From the NCBI GenBank assembly GCA_963975575.1, contig CAXBHL010000001.1:930001-994000 (forward strand): DNA of 64,000 nucleotides, read 5' to 3'. The translations under genes and the position numbers were made by a program. Below the pieces are notes generated by a model. The model saw nothing but the letters and a program-made list of their open reading frames with translations. It searched no databases and was not told the DNA's origin. The stretch comes from UBA6054 sp963975575 (GTDB lineage Bacteria; Planctomycetota; Phycisphaerae; Phycisphaerales; UBA1924). Positions 10,590-20,000 of this stretch are shown piece after piece; position 1 is the first letter of the stretch; each line of letters opens with the position of its first letter.

Positions 10590-11546
10590 ATGACCACGCC
10601 CGATCTGACCTCGCTCTCCACCCAGCTCTGCGGCCAGACCCTGCGTGCCCCGGTGCTCCTCGCCGCCGGCACCGCCGGCACCCTGGATGAGACCGCGGGC
10701 GTCGTGGACCTGTCCCGGATCGGCGGCGTGGTCACCAAGTCCATCACCCGGCAGCCCCGTGGGGGCAACCCCGAGCCCCGGATCACCTGGACCCGAGCGG
10801 GCATGCTCAACGCCATCGGCCTGGCCAACCCCGGCGTCGACGTGTTCGCCGAGTCGATCGCCCCCCGGGCGTCCGGGATGCCGTGCGTCGTGATCGGGTC
10901 CATCGCCGGCTTCTCCATCGAGGACTACGTCGCCGTCGCCGGGGCGATGGAGGAAGCCCCGGGCATCCCGATCGCCGAACTGAACGTCTCCTGCCCCAAC
11001 GTTCATGGCGGCGTGGAGTTCGGGGCCGACCCCGGCGCGCTCGCCGAGCTCGTGCGGGCCGTGCGACCGGTGCTGGCCGGCACCCGCCTGCTCGTCAAGC
11101 TCAGCCCGATCACGGTCGGCACGCCGCACACGCCCACCGATCTGGCCCGCGTGGCGGTCGAGGCCGGAGCCGACGGGCTGACCCTGTGCAACACGATCCC
11201 CTCCATGGGGATCGACGTCCGCACCCGCAGGCCGCTGCTGGCCAACATCACCGGCGGCCTGTCCGGCCCGGCGGTGCACCCGGTGGTGGTCAAGATCGTG
11301 CACGACGTGTACCGCAGGTTCGCCCGGGAGGCAGGCGTGCCCATCATCGCCGCGGGCGGCGTGACGCGGTGGGAGGACGCCGCCGAGTTCATCCTCGCCG
11401 GGGCCACGGCGGTCCAGGTGGGCGCGGGCACGTTCATCGACCCGCGGGTGCCGGCACGGCTGCTCAAGGGTCTGGACCGCTGGGCCCGAGCGCAGGGCGA
11501 GCGTCGGATCGCCGACCTGATCGGCGGGGTCGTGCTCGACCGATGA
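10590..11546 (+). CDS. pyrD: Dihydroorotate dehydrogenase, class 1B-like
   Basis: Oxidises dihydroorotate to orotate in pyrimidine synthesis using FMN. The 318 residues form a complete TIM barrel with family signatures: AAGTAGTLDE at the N-terminus, the active-site loop ELNVSCPNVHGG with the class 1 catalytic Cys, LLVKLSPI, and the FMN phosphate region IIAAGGVTRWEDA / GATAVQVGAGTF. The SCPNV Cys points to the cytosolic class 1 enzymes; class 1B normally pairs with PyrK, but no pyrK is adjacent. I use the ATG at 10590; an in-frame TTG two codons upstream is possible. Confidence 0.94.
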   Translation: MTTPDLTSLSTQLCGQTLRAPVLLAAGTAGTLDETAGVVDLSRIGGVVTKSITRQPRGGNPEPRITWTRAGMLNAIGLANPGVDVFAESIAPRASGMPCVVIGSIAGFSIEDYVAVAGAMEEAPGIPIAELNVSCPNVHGGVEFGADPGALAELVRAVRPVLAGTRLLVKLSPITVGTPHTPTDLARVAVEAGADGLTLCNTIPSMGIDVRTRRPLLANITGGLSGPAVHPVVVKIVHDVYRRFAREAGVPIIAAGGVTRWEDAAEFILAGATAVQVGAGTFIDPRVPARLLKGLDRWARAQGERRIADLIGGVVLDR

Positions 11547-11574
11547 CTCCGGTTCAGTGGCGGGGCTCGACGGC

Positions 11575-12267
11575 TCAGCGGACGCGACGGGGGTTCGGCG
11601 CCGGCTGCCCGTCCGCGTACTCCCAGACGACCACCCGCACGGTCTGCACGCCCCATTTGAGCGCGACCTCGTGGGTCGGGAAGAGCAGGTCGAGCCGGGC
11701 GCCCTTGATCGCACCGCCGCAGTCCAGCACCGGCACGATCTCCCCGTCCGCGTAGCCGGGAACGGTGATCATGGTGCCGTACGGCAGCACATTGGGGTCC
11801 GCGGCCACGAGACGCATGGCGTTGGTCCACACGGAGTGCAGGGTGGCGGTCTGGCCATCGGCGAACTCGCCGCACGAACGCCCGTCCGGCGAATAGCCGG
11901 TGACCTTCATCAGGAGCACGCGGCCCGGTCGCACGGGGCGTCCGTCGAACCAGCGCGTGGACAGGTCCCACTCCGGCGAACTCTCGGTGATCTCCTCGAC
12001 GCCCACGACCTCGATCTGGCTCGCGGGGTCCGACGCGGCCTCCGCGATGGCCGCGGTCGGCGTCGGGTCCGCCTCGGGCTCCGTTGCGACCTGCACCGGC
12101 AGGGCGGACCGATCAAAGCCGACCAGAGCGGGCAGCGATCCGGCGCGCTTGGTCCACACCGCGCTGCCCATCACCAACGCGATCACCGCCGCGCCGCCCA
12201 GCGTTCGGGCAGCGACCGGCAACATGATCTGACTGGCGGTCAGCGTCGGGGTCTTGGGATGTGTCAA
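11575..12267 (-). CDS. 3D-domain protein, probable cell-wall-acting factor
   Basis: Encodes 230 residues: a short cytoplasmic start, one membrane anchor at about residues 15-40, a Pro/Glu-rich linker and a C-terminal 3D domain. The three-Asp fold shared with MltA-type lytic transglycosylases and resuscitation factors shows in VTGYSPDG, VLPYGTMITVPGYADG, VLDCGGAIKGARLDLLF and WGVQTVRVVVW. It should act on peptidoglycan outside the cytoplasmic membrane. The start is a TTG at 12267 behind CGGAGG with ideal spacing; no ATG fits. It ends 28 bases from the convergent pyrD stop. Confidence 0.85.
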   Translation of the reverse strand: MTHPKTPTLTASQIMLPVAARTLGGAAVIALVMGSAVWTKRAGSLPALVGFDRSALPVQVATEPEADPTPTAAIAEAASDPASQIEVVGVEEITESSPEWDLSTRWFDGRPVRPGRVLLMKVTGYSPDGRSCGEFADGQTATLHSVWTNAMRLVAADPNVLPYGTMITVPGYADGEIVPVLDCGGAIKGARLDLLFPTHEVALKWGVQTVRVVVWEYADGQPAPNPRRVR

Positions 12268-12539
12268 TGGGCGCCTCCGATGGCATCAACTCTTCGCGTG
12301 TCCGTTGCAGAAACGGTTCCGTCCGAAGCGAGGCGGCCAGCGGCGCTCGCGCCCCCGTCCTTGGGGGCGTCGGCGTATGGTAGCCGAAAGGCTCACCCGG
12401 CACAGCGAACGTGGCCGATGGACCAGACTCGGCCCGAATCGGTGCCGTCATAACCGGAACCGGCGGCAAAGATCACACCGGACGGTTCCGAGAACGATCA
12501 CGCCGATCGGGTCGGCCTCCGCCACGAACTGGGGAACCC
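12268..12539. other. 272-base divergent intergenic region
   Basis: Separates the minus-strand 3D-domain gene from the plus-strand permease gene, so both promoters must lie here. Apart from the GGAGG serving the TTG start of the 3D gene I see no convincing -35/-10 pair, no long inverted repeat and no RNA-like fold. Open frames entering it from both sides look like read-through extensions. Confidence 0.4.
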
Positions 12540-13328
12540 ATGCGTCCGGAAACCATGCTGATCGACCTCGGGATCGGTCTCCTCGGGGGCGCCGTGGGCG
12601 GTTTGGCCGGCATCGGCGGCTCGATCATCATGCTCCCCGCCCTGGCGATCTTCCATGGGTATGAATCCCCAGAGAAGAACCGCCACCATGTGTTCATGGC
12701 CGCATCGATGCTGGCCAACATCGCGGTGTCACTTTCCTCCACCCTGCAGCACCGGCGCAAAGGAGCGGCCCGGAAGGACCTGCTGGCGTCCCTCGCCCCG
12801 TCCATGTGCGCCGGCATCATCCTGGGTGTGCTCGCCTCGAGCCAGACCGAGGGCCGCTGGCCGGTCATCGGTCTGGCGGTGTTCATCTGGGCCTACTGCG
12901 CGTACACGGTGTTCACGCTGGTGCGGTCGATCCCCGAGCGGCCCTTTGACGCACCCTCCCCGAAGTGGTGGATTCTGGTCACCGTCGGCCTGCTGACCGG
13001 CGGGCTTGCCGGCTTTCTGGGCGTGGGCGGCGGGATCCTGCTGGTCCCGCTCCTGCAGCTCGCGGGTCTGAACATCCGTCACGCCATCGCCGGCAGCGCC
13101 AGCGTGATGTGGATCAGTGCGACGATCGGGGCCGCCACGAAGCTCTCGTTCCTGCCCTCGCAGGGCCTGCGGGTCTGGGACGCGATCGAGATCGCCGCGC
13201 CGATGTCCGCGGGGGCGTTGGGCGGCGCATGGTTCGGCGCCTGGCTGAGCCACAAACTCAAGGTGCCCGCGCTGAAGGTCGCGATCATCGTGGTGCTGGC
13301 GCTGGCCGCCGTCCGCATGGTGATGTGA
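12540..13328 (+). CDS. TSUP-family (TauE/SafE) membrane permease
   Basis: Encodes 262 residues with about eight membrane helices in two homologous halves. Each half opens with the glycine-rich TSUP signature: GLLGGAVGGLAGIGGSIIM near residues 12-30 and GLLTGGLAGFLGVGGGILL near 158-176. TSUP proteins export or import sulfite, sulfoacetate or other organosulfur anions; the substrate here cannot be deduced. The start at 12540 is chosen because it begins just before the first helix; an in-frame upstream extension lacks protein character. The gene ends 22 bases from the convergent plsC. Confidence 0.9.
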   Translation: MRPETMLIDLGIGLLGGAVGGLAGIGGSIIMLPALAIFHGYESPEKNRHHVFMAASMLANIAVSLSSTLQHRRKGAARKDLLASLAPSMCAGIILGVLASSQTEGRWPVIGLAVFIWAYCAYTVFTLVRSIPERPFDAPSPKWWILVTVGLLTGGLAGFLGVGGGILLVPLLQLAGLNIRHAIAGSASVMWISATIGAATKLSFLPSQGLRVWDAIEIAAPMSAGALGGAWFGAWLSHKLKVPALKVAIIVVLALAAVRMVM

Positions 13329-13350
13329 GCCCGCCCGGGTCCCGCCCCGA

Positions 13351-14016
13351 TCAGCGGATCCGCTCGCCCAGTTCGACCAGCCGGCCGACCTCGGCCCGCA
13401 GGCGCTCGAGGGCGGCGTCGGCGCCGTCCGCCATCAGCTCGTCGTGCGGGATTGGCTCGCCCGCCTGCACCACGATCGGCCCAGCGAACAGGCGCGGCTT
13501 CCCGCCCCGCGGCCAGGCCTCCCGGGCGCCCGCGATGCCCACCGGCAGCACCGGGCAGCGCGATCGTCGCAGGATCACGGCCACGCCGCGTTTGAACTCG
13601 CCGATGCTGCCGTCCATCGTCCGTGTTCCTTCCGGGAAGATCAGCACCACGCGTCCCATCTCCAGACGGCGCAGGATTTCCTTGATGGAGGCCGGATCGC
13701 CGCCACTCTCCTTCACCGGCACGGCGTGCAGCGTGGTGATCAGCCGGCCGAGCCACTTCGAGTCGAATAGCCCGGCCCGGGCCAGAAAGTCGAAGTGGCG
13801 GTGCTTCATCGCGCACCCGACCATCGGCGGGTCCAGATAGGACTGGTGATTGGCCACCACGAGCACCGGCCCCCGGGCCGGCAGCGACCGGGTCCCGCGC
13901 CAGCGGAACCCGAACAGCACCATCAGCCCGACCTGCGTGAACACACGGACGCACTCGTAGAACAGCAGGGCAGCCAGCGACGAGCCGGGATGTTTGGATC
14001 GGAGCCAGCCGAGCAA
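13351..14016 (-). CDS. plsC: 1-acyl-glycerol-3-phosphate acyltransferase (PlsC family)
   Basis: Transfers an acyl group to the 2-position of lysophosphatidic acid in phospholipid synthesis. The 221 residues contain the catalytic HX4D box NHQSYLD (His57, Asp62), the glycerol-phosphate binding FPEGTRT near 128-134, and the VLPVGIAGA strand; an N-terminal hydrophobic stretch (residues 14-37) anchors it to the membrane. It starts 6 bases after the cmk stop. The cmk-plsC pairing occurs in other bacteria and supports an operon. Confidence 0.93.
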   Translation of the reverse strand: MLGWLRSKHPGSSLAALLFYECVRVFTQVGLMVLFGFRWRGTRSLPARGPVLVVANHQSYLDPPMVGCAMKHRHFDFLARAGLFDSKWLGRLITTLHAVPVKESGGDPASIKEILRRLEMGRVVLIFPEGTRTMDGSIGEFKRGVAVILRRSRCPVLPVGIAGAREAWPRGGKPRLFAGPIVVQAGEPIPHDELMADGADAALERLRAEVGRLVELGERIR

Positions 14017-14022
14017 GGAGGC

Positions 14023-14784
14023 CTACTCCCCGCCGTCCGAGATCAGCGCGCCGATTTTCTCCCGCACGTGCCGTTCGAGCAGGGTGACCACGCTGTCCAG
14101 GTCCAGGTCCGAGGTATCGATCCGGATCGCGTCGTGCGGGCAGATCAGCGGCCCGTCGCTGCGGGTCGAATCGATGCGGTCGCGTTCGAGGATCTGCGAC
14201 TCGAGATCGCCGAGATCGACGCTGTCGCCGCCCGAGCGCATCTGATCGGCGCGTCGCCGGGCACGCACGCCCGGGTCGGCGTCGAGATAGAACTTGACCT
14301 CCGCGTCGGGGAAGACCACCGACCCCTGGTCACGCCCTTCCGTCACCAGCCGCGGATGCTGGGCCGCGATGATCCGCTGCTTGCGGACCATGTGCTGACG
14401 CAGCTCGCCGATCGCCGAGACCATCGAGACCGCGGCGGTCACGTCCGCCTGACGGATCCGGTGGTCCATCGGAGAGTCCCACGCGAGGATGGTGGGGGGG
14501 TCGGCCGTCCAGTCGAAGTGCAGGTCGGCACCCACGACGGTGCTGACAAAGTCACCGACCTCGTTCGGATCGATCTTCCGGTCGATCATGATCGCCGCGG
14601 CGCAGCGGTACATCGCGCCCGTGTCGAGAAAATCGAGCCCGAGACGGGACGCGAGGATCCGCGCCACGGTGGACTTGCCCGTCCCCGCCGGTCCATCGAT
14701 CGTGATGATGACCGGAAGGTGCGTCGGCACGGGGAAAGGGGTCCTCGTGAACTGAAGAGTGGTGGGTGCGTCCGTCAGGGTCAC
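14023..14784 (-). CDS. cmk: Cytidylate kinase
   Basis: Phosphorylates CMP and dCMP. Walker A GPAGTGKS is at residues 31-38, followed by FLDTGAMYRCAA, the nucleotide-binding TEGRDQGSVVFPDAE, and the lid/C-terminal region ILERDRIDSTRSDGPL. The start is uncertain. GTG at 14784 has a strong GGAGGAGG six to eight bases upstream and gives 253 residues with a 20-residue leader; GTG at 14730 would give a conventional N-terminus directly before VIITIDGPAG. I prefer the former because of the ribosome site. It lies 27 bases after the TIM-barrel gene and 6 bases before plsC. Confidence 0.93.
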   Translation of the reverse strand: MTLTDAPTTLQFTRTPFPVPTHLPVIITIDGPAGTGKSTVARILASRLGLDFLDTGAMYRCAAAIMIDRKIDPNEVGDFVSTVVGADLHFDWTADPPTILAWDSPMDHRIRQADVTAAVSMVSAIGELRQHMVRKQRIIAAQHPRLVTEGRDQGSVVFPDAEVKFYLDADPGVRARRRADQMRSGGDSVDLGDLESQILERDRIDSTRSDGPLICPHDAIRIDTSDLDLDSVVTLLERHVREKIGALISDGGE

Positions 14785-14810
14785 CGCCCGCCTCCTCCGC
14801 CCCTGGGGCG

Positions 14811-15761
14811 TCAGTCGCTCGCTGCCTCCAACGCCGCTTCCAACGCGTCGCGGCTGTGCAACACTCCCAGTGTACCATCTCCGGGGCCACGATAATCGAT
14901 CGCGATCGCACCGTCGAACCCCACCGCCCGGATGGCCCCGATCATGGGGGCCAGGTCGTAGCCCATGTGCTCGGGAGGCGGGACGTCGTCCAGGCCCTCC
15001 AGCTCGGCCTCGATCGCCGCGAGCACCGCGTCCTCGACCGACATCTCCTCGTCGTCCGACGCCGGCTCGGGCTGCTTTTTCTTCGACGCGGCCTTCTTTT
15101 TTGGCTTCTCGACGGGCTCGGGGGCCGGCTCGGGGTCGTTGAAACCCAGGGTCGCCGCGTTGACCACCGAGGCGTACGGCGTCAGACGCTTGAGATAGTG
15201 CACCGGGTCGCCCGAAGCCGCGGCGGCCTCGAAGTCCGGCATCGTACCGACGCGGAACCCGCCGATGGTCTTGACGAGCTCGGTCAACCGCTCGGCGTCC
15301 TCGGTCAGGCCCTTCTCGGGACGGATCAGCACCATGATCTCGAGCCGGTCGGCCCGCTCGAGCACGCGGCGCATGCGCCCGGCGACCCGATCCATGGTCT
15401 CGTCGTCGTCCTTGGCGGTGATCGCCAGCGACGCCGAGTTGCACCCCAGGAGCGACGCCGCCTCGACCACCTTGGTCATGCGGATCACCGCGTCCTCGCC
15501 CACTTTCGTGCGCGGGTCCCCGAGCGAGAGCGGCTCGGTCTGCGAGAGCAGCAGGCACGCGCACCCGACCCGGTCGCCGTTCTCGCGGATCCGTGTCAGC
15601 GTGTCGCGGGTCGCCCCCGCCAGCAGGTCCGTCGCCATGGTCATGGCGTTCAGGCCGGTCTGCTCCTGGGCGTACCGCGGCAGGTCTTCGATGCTGACGG
15701 CACGACTGCCGCGCCGCTTGAGGACGTCCCGGAGCGAGTTGACGTTGAGCGTAAAGAGCAT
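14811..15761 (-). CDS. Xylose-isomerase-like TIM-barrel protein with a charged insert
   Basis: Encodes 316 residues resembling sugar phosphate isomerase/epimerase TIM barrels (MLFTLNVNSLRDVLKRRG; LLSQTEPLSLGDP; FDGAIAIDYRGPGDG near the end). The usual barrel is interrupted at about residues 200-250 by a low-complexity Pro/Glu/Lys segment (EPVEKPKKKAASKKKQPEP) followed by an acidic stretch. Metal-ligand residues cannot be assigned confidently and the substrate is unknown. It is the first gene of a probable operon with cmk and plsC, which does not explain its job. ATG at 15761; the serine hydrolase gene diverges 83 bases away. Confidence 0.75.
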   Translation of the reverse strand: MLFTLNVNSLRDVLKRRGSRAVSIEDLPRYAQEQTGLNAMTMATDLLAGATRDTLTRIRENGDRVGCACLLLSQTEPLSLGDPRTKVGEDAVIRMTKVVEAASLLGCNSASLAITAKDDDETMDRVAGRMRRVLERADRLEIMVLIRPEKGLTEDAERLTELVKTIGGFRVGTMPDFEAAAASGDPVHYLKRLTPYASVVNAATLGFNDPEPAPEPVEKPKKKAASKKKQPEPASDDEEMSVEDAVLAAIEAELEGLDDVPPPEHMGYDLAPMIGAIRAVGFDGAIAIDYRGPGDGTLGVLHSRDALEAALEAASD

Positions 15762-15844
15762 CCGGCGTCACTGTACGCACCCCGTCCCAACCGGGCGTCC
15801 ACGCCCCGCCCCGGCGTTTTCGGTCCCGAGCCAATAATCCGGAC

Positions 15845-17044
15845 ATGCTCAGGATGCTCACTCTCGTCATCTCGGTCCTTGCCGCCGGACCCTCTTTCGG
15901 GCTTTGCACACCCGAGCCCGCGGATCTGTCCCGGGCGGCGGCCCAGCTCAGAGCGGACCTGGATGTTCCCGGGCTGGCCATCGCGGCCGCCGACGAGGAC
16001 GGTTTGATCGCCTGGGGCGTCGCCGGTGTCCGTGCGGCCGACGGCGACGATCCGATCCGGCGGGATGATCGATTCCACGTGGGTTCGCTGACCAAGGCGA
16101 TGACCGCAACGCTGGCCGCACGCCTGGTCGAACGGGGTCTGCTGCGGTGGGATTCGACGGTCCAAGAGGTTTCTCCGGTCGTCGCCGCGGGGTTGCCCGA
16201 GCACGCCCGCGGCGTGACGCTCGCGGCCCTGCTCACCCACCGGTCCGGCATGCCCGACGACCGCAACGACATCGACCTGATCCGAAACCTCTGGATGCTC
16301 AGCGGCGACATCACGGACCAGCGTGCCCGGGCCGCGGGCTTCATGCTCGGTCGGATCGAGCCGTCAGACGCTCCCCCCGCGTTCGCGTACGCGAACGCGA
16401 ACTACGTCGTCGCGGGTCACATGCTCGAAGTGACCGCCGGGAAACCGTGGGAAGAGTTGATCCGGGCCGAACTCTTCGAGCCGCTCGGTCTCGGCTCGGC
16501 CGGACAGGGCCCGCCGGGTTTGGACACGGACGAGCCTCATCCCCGCGGGCACGTCCGGTCGCCCCAGGGCCTCACACCATTGCCGGCGCTGCTCGGCACG
16601 GACAACCCGCCGGTCATGGGACCCGCCGGGCGGGCGCACATGTCCGTAGAGGACCTGGCGGGCTTCGCCCGGGCCCATCTCGCCGGACTCCGAGGGCGCA
16701 CCGGGGTGGTCACCGCGGCGACGTTCGCGGCGCTGCACACGCCTCCCGAGGGCGGGAGCTACGCGTTCGGCTGGGGTATCGGCGGCGAACCGGGGGCGCG
16801 TCTGTCCTCCCACGCTGGCAGCAACACCCGCTGGTTCGCGCTGATGTTCGTGCTCCCGGACGAGAACCTCGCGGTTGCGGTGGCCATGAACGCCGTACCG
16901 GAAGCGGGGGAGCCGGTGGACCCGCTGGAACGGGTGCGAGCGGCTCTGATCGATGCGGGGCTGATCGGGCCCGCCGAAACGGACCCCAACGCCGACGCCC
17001 CGAACGACGCCCTGGACGACGAACAGGCCGACCTGCAGCCCTGA
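15845..17044 (+). CDS. Exported serine hydrolase of the beta-lactamase/PBP-like family
   Basis: Encodes 399 residues with an N-terminal signal peptide (residues 1-20). The class C-like active site is complete: SLTK at 81-84 supplies the nucleophile Ser and the Lys, YAN at 182-184 the second motif, and HAGSN near residue 322 the HxG element. Such enzymes include esterases, D-aminopeptidases and peptidoglycan hydrolases, so the substrate stays open. The C-terminal 40 residues are an acidic tail (ending DDEQADLQP). Its TGA abuts the convergent smc stop with no intervening base. Confidence 0.88.
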   Translation: MLRMLTLVISVLAAGPSFGLCTPEPADLSRAAAQLRADLDVPGLAIAAADEDGLIAWGVAGVRAADGDDPIRRDDRFHVGSLTKAMTATLAARLVERGLLRWDSTVQEVSPVVAAGLPEHARGVTLAALLTHRSGMPDDRNDIDLIRNLWMLSGDITDQRARAAGFMLGRIEPSDAPPAFAYANANYVVAGHMLEVTAGKPWEELIRAELFEPLGLGSAGQGPPGLDTDEPHPRGHVRSPQGLTPLPALLGTDNPPVMGPAGRAHMSVEDLAGFARAHLAGLRGRTGVVTAATFAALHTPPEGGSYAFGWGIGGEPGARLSSHAGSNTRWFALMFVLPDENLAVAVAMNAVPEAGEPVDPLERVRAALIDAGLIGPAETDPNADAPNDALDDEQADLQP

Positions 17045-20000
17045 TCAGTCCGCGTCCACACCCACCGGCAGGTCGTCCCGCATGCCCGCGAGCGCCGCCC
17101 GGAGCGAGCCGGTGGGCGAGGCCCTGGGCGTTTCGTCCGGCTCCGGCTCGGCCTCGGCCTCGGCGGTGGCCGCAATGTGACCGTCCGCCCCGACCTGATC
17201 GAACCGAACCGACACGCGCTTGGACACGCCGCGTTCCTGCATCGTGACGCCGTAGAGCCGGTCCACCGACTGCATCGTCCGCTTGTTGTGCGTGATGACG
17301 ATGAAGCGGGAGAAGTCCGTGAACTCCTTCACGGTCGCGCAGAACCGACCCACGTTCGCCTCGTCCAGCGCGGCATCCACTTCGTCGAGGATGCAGAAGC
17401 AACTGGGCTTGGAGCGGAAGATGGCCAGGAGCAGGGCGACGGCCGTCATCGTCTTCTCACCGCCGGAGAGCTGGCTGATGGAGCGGGGCTCCTTGCCCGG
17501 CGGCTTGGCGATGACCTCCACGCCCGACTCGAGCAGGTCGATCTGGTCGGTGACGACCTTCTGCCCGTCGACTTCCTTGATCAGGGGCATCAGGCGGACC
17601 TCGGCCTTGCCGCCGCCGAAGAGCTTGCGGAACATGCCGTCCCGCCCGCCGAACTCGGCGCGGATCCGCTCGAACACCTCGCCGAACTGCTCGCGGCTGG
17701 CTATGTTGAGCTTCTCGATCAGCGTCGCCAGGCGGATGCGGGCCTCGTCGATGTCCTTGACCTGGGCGATCAGATCGTCGTTGCGTTCGGCGAGCTGGGT
17801 CTCCTCATCGATCGAGTTGATGTTCACGGGGCCCAGCTTCTTGATCTCGTCGCGGAGCACGTTGGCCCGCGCGGCGCACTCGGTGGTGTTGATCCGCTGA
17901 ACGACGCCGTCTGCCATCAACGCTCGATACTCGAAGTAGTCGCCCGCCAGGTTCAGTTCGAGCTCTTCGCCCGCGCGGTCCTCGGCGTGCTCACGCTTGA
18001 CCTCAAGCTCACGCCTGGAGGTCTCCAGGGCATGCCAGTCCCGCATCACAACCTCGGCCCTCGAGCGGGCGGCACCGACGGCCTGGCCCGCGGCCCGCAG
18101 CCGCTCTTCGGCGGCGCGGACCACGTCGCGCTGGGTTTCCGCCTCCGCGGCCGCCTGCTCGGCGGTCTGCGCTGCCAGCATCGCGGCCTGCTCGGCCTCG
18201 GCCAGTGAATCGGTGTGCGATTCCAGCGTCGCCCGCGCCCGTTCGATGTGCGAGCGTGCTTCATCGGCCGAACGGCGCGCGTCCTCGGCCGCGGACTCCA
18301 TCGAGCCGACCTCGCGCCGGGTGGCGCGGGCTCGCTCGTGGGCGGCGCTCACCTCGGCCCGGGCCGCTGCCGCCCGTTCGGACGCGTCGGCGTGGGTGGC
18401 CTCGGTCGCCTGCAACGACCGCGCGAGGGTTTCGAGCTTCTGCTTCTCGTCGCCGAGCAGGCGTTCGAGGCTCGCGGCCCGCTCGCCCATCGACACACGC
18501 TCCCGCTCGGTCTCGGCGAGCCGCTCCCGGATGCGGGCCTGATCGCCCCGACCGGAATCGGCCTCACGCCCGAGCCGGGCCGCGTCGGACTCGGCCTTGT
18601 CCAGCTCGTGCCGCAGCCGCACCGCCTGGCGGTCGGCCTCGGAGATCGCCTCGCCGAGCGATGCCCGGTCGCGGTCGACCGCGGACGCCTCGGAGTCCAC
18701 GGCGTCCAAGGCGGAGCGGGCGATGGTCAACTCGCGGTTGACCGAAACCAGTTGATCTTCGATCGATGCCAGTTCCGCCCGGCGGGCCAGCAGGCCCGCC
18801 GAATCCGACACGCCGCGTGGACCGGCGGCCACCCGGCCGTCCGGCTCGAGCACCGCGCCCGTGCGGGTGACGAACCGCGCTGCAACGCCCCGCATCGGGC
18901 CGGCGGCGAGCAATAAAGCGGTCTCCAGATCCTCGACCAGCAGCGTGGTGCCGAGCAGCCGGTCGAGCAATCGGGCAAGGCCCGGCTCCTCAGTACCGGT
19001 CCGCACCAGCGAACGGGCCGATCGGACCCGCCCGTTCATCATCCGTTCCATCTCGGCCAGTCCGGGCACGGTGGCCGGGGCGGAGAGCCCCTCGAGCATG
19101 AGGAACATGACCCGCCCCGGGAGGCCGGCGAGTTCGCCAGCGGTGGGCATGTCGGCGATGGTCCGCACCACGAGGGCGCCCAGCGACGAACCCAGCGCGG
19201 ACTCGACCGCGTCCGCGTGCTCGGGTTCGACCGAGATCAGGTCGGCCAGCGGCGCGATGATCCGCGTGAAACCTTCGCCCGCGTCCCGCAGCCCGAGCAC
19301 CTTGCGGGCGGCGTCGCCCAGGCCCTCGTGCGAACTGACCATCTCGTCCAGCGCCGCGCGGCGTGCATCGAGGCGGACCCGCTGCTCGTCGAGCGAGCCA
19401 ACGGTCTCGGCCCGTGCCGACCGGTCCGCGCCCAGCGAATCCAGCCGTGCCCGCACGGCCTCGGCCCGCCGGGCGAGGTCGGCTCGGGCGGATTCGGACG
19501 CTTCGATCGATCGCGTCAGCTCCCCTGCACGGGCCGCGATCGCTTCGCGGTCGGCCGTCAGACCCGCGAGCTTGCCCTCGATGGTCTGGAGTTGTTCCTG
19601 AAGTGACTCAGTCCGGCGTTCGTCGGCCTGCATGCGGGCCAGCATGCCCGCGTGCTCGCGTTCCATCGACGCGCACGACGCGCGGGTCTGGTCCAGCGTC
19701 CGGCGTAGCTCGGCGGACGCACGCCCGGCCTCGGCCCGCTCGTCGTTGGCCTCTTCCAGCGCGGCTTCGAGCTCATGGACCCGCTCCTCAAGGGCAACGG
19801 CCCGCTCCCGCTGCTCCTCGAGGGACTTGGCCAACTCGGCCCGACGCGTCTCCGCGTTCGCCAGTCGATTGGTTTCCGTCTCGACGATCCGAGAGGCATC
19901 TTCGATCGATCGACGGGTGTACTCGGCCCGCTGACGGGCCGTCTCCGCATCATGGCGGCACGCGTTGATCCGGTCCTCGATCGCACGCAGTTCGGACGCC

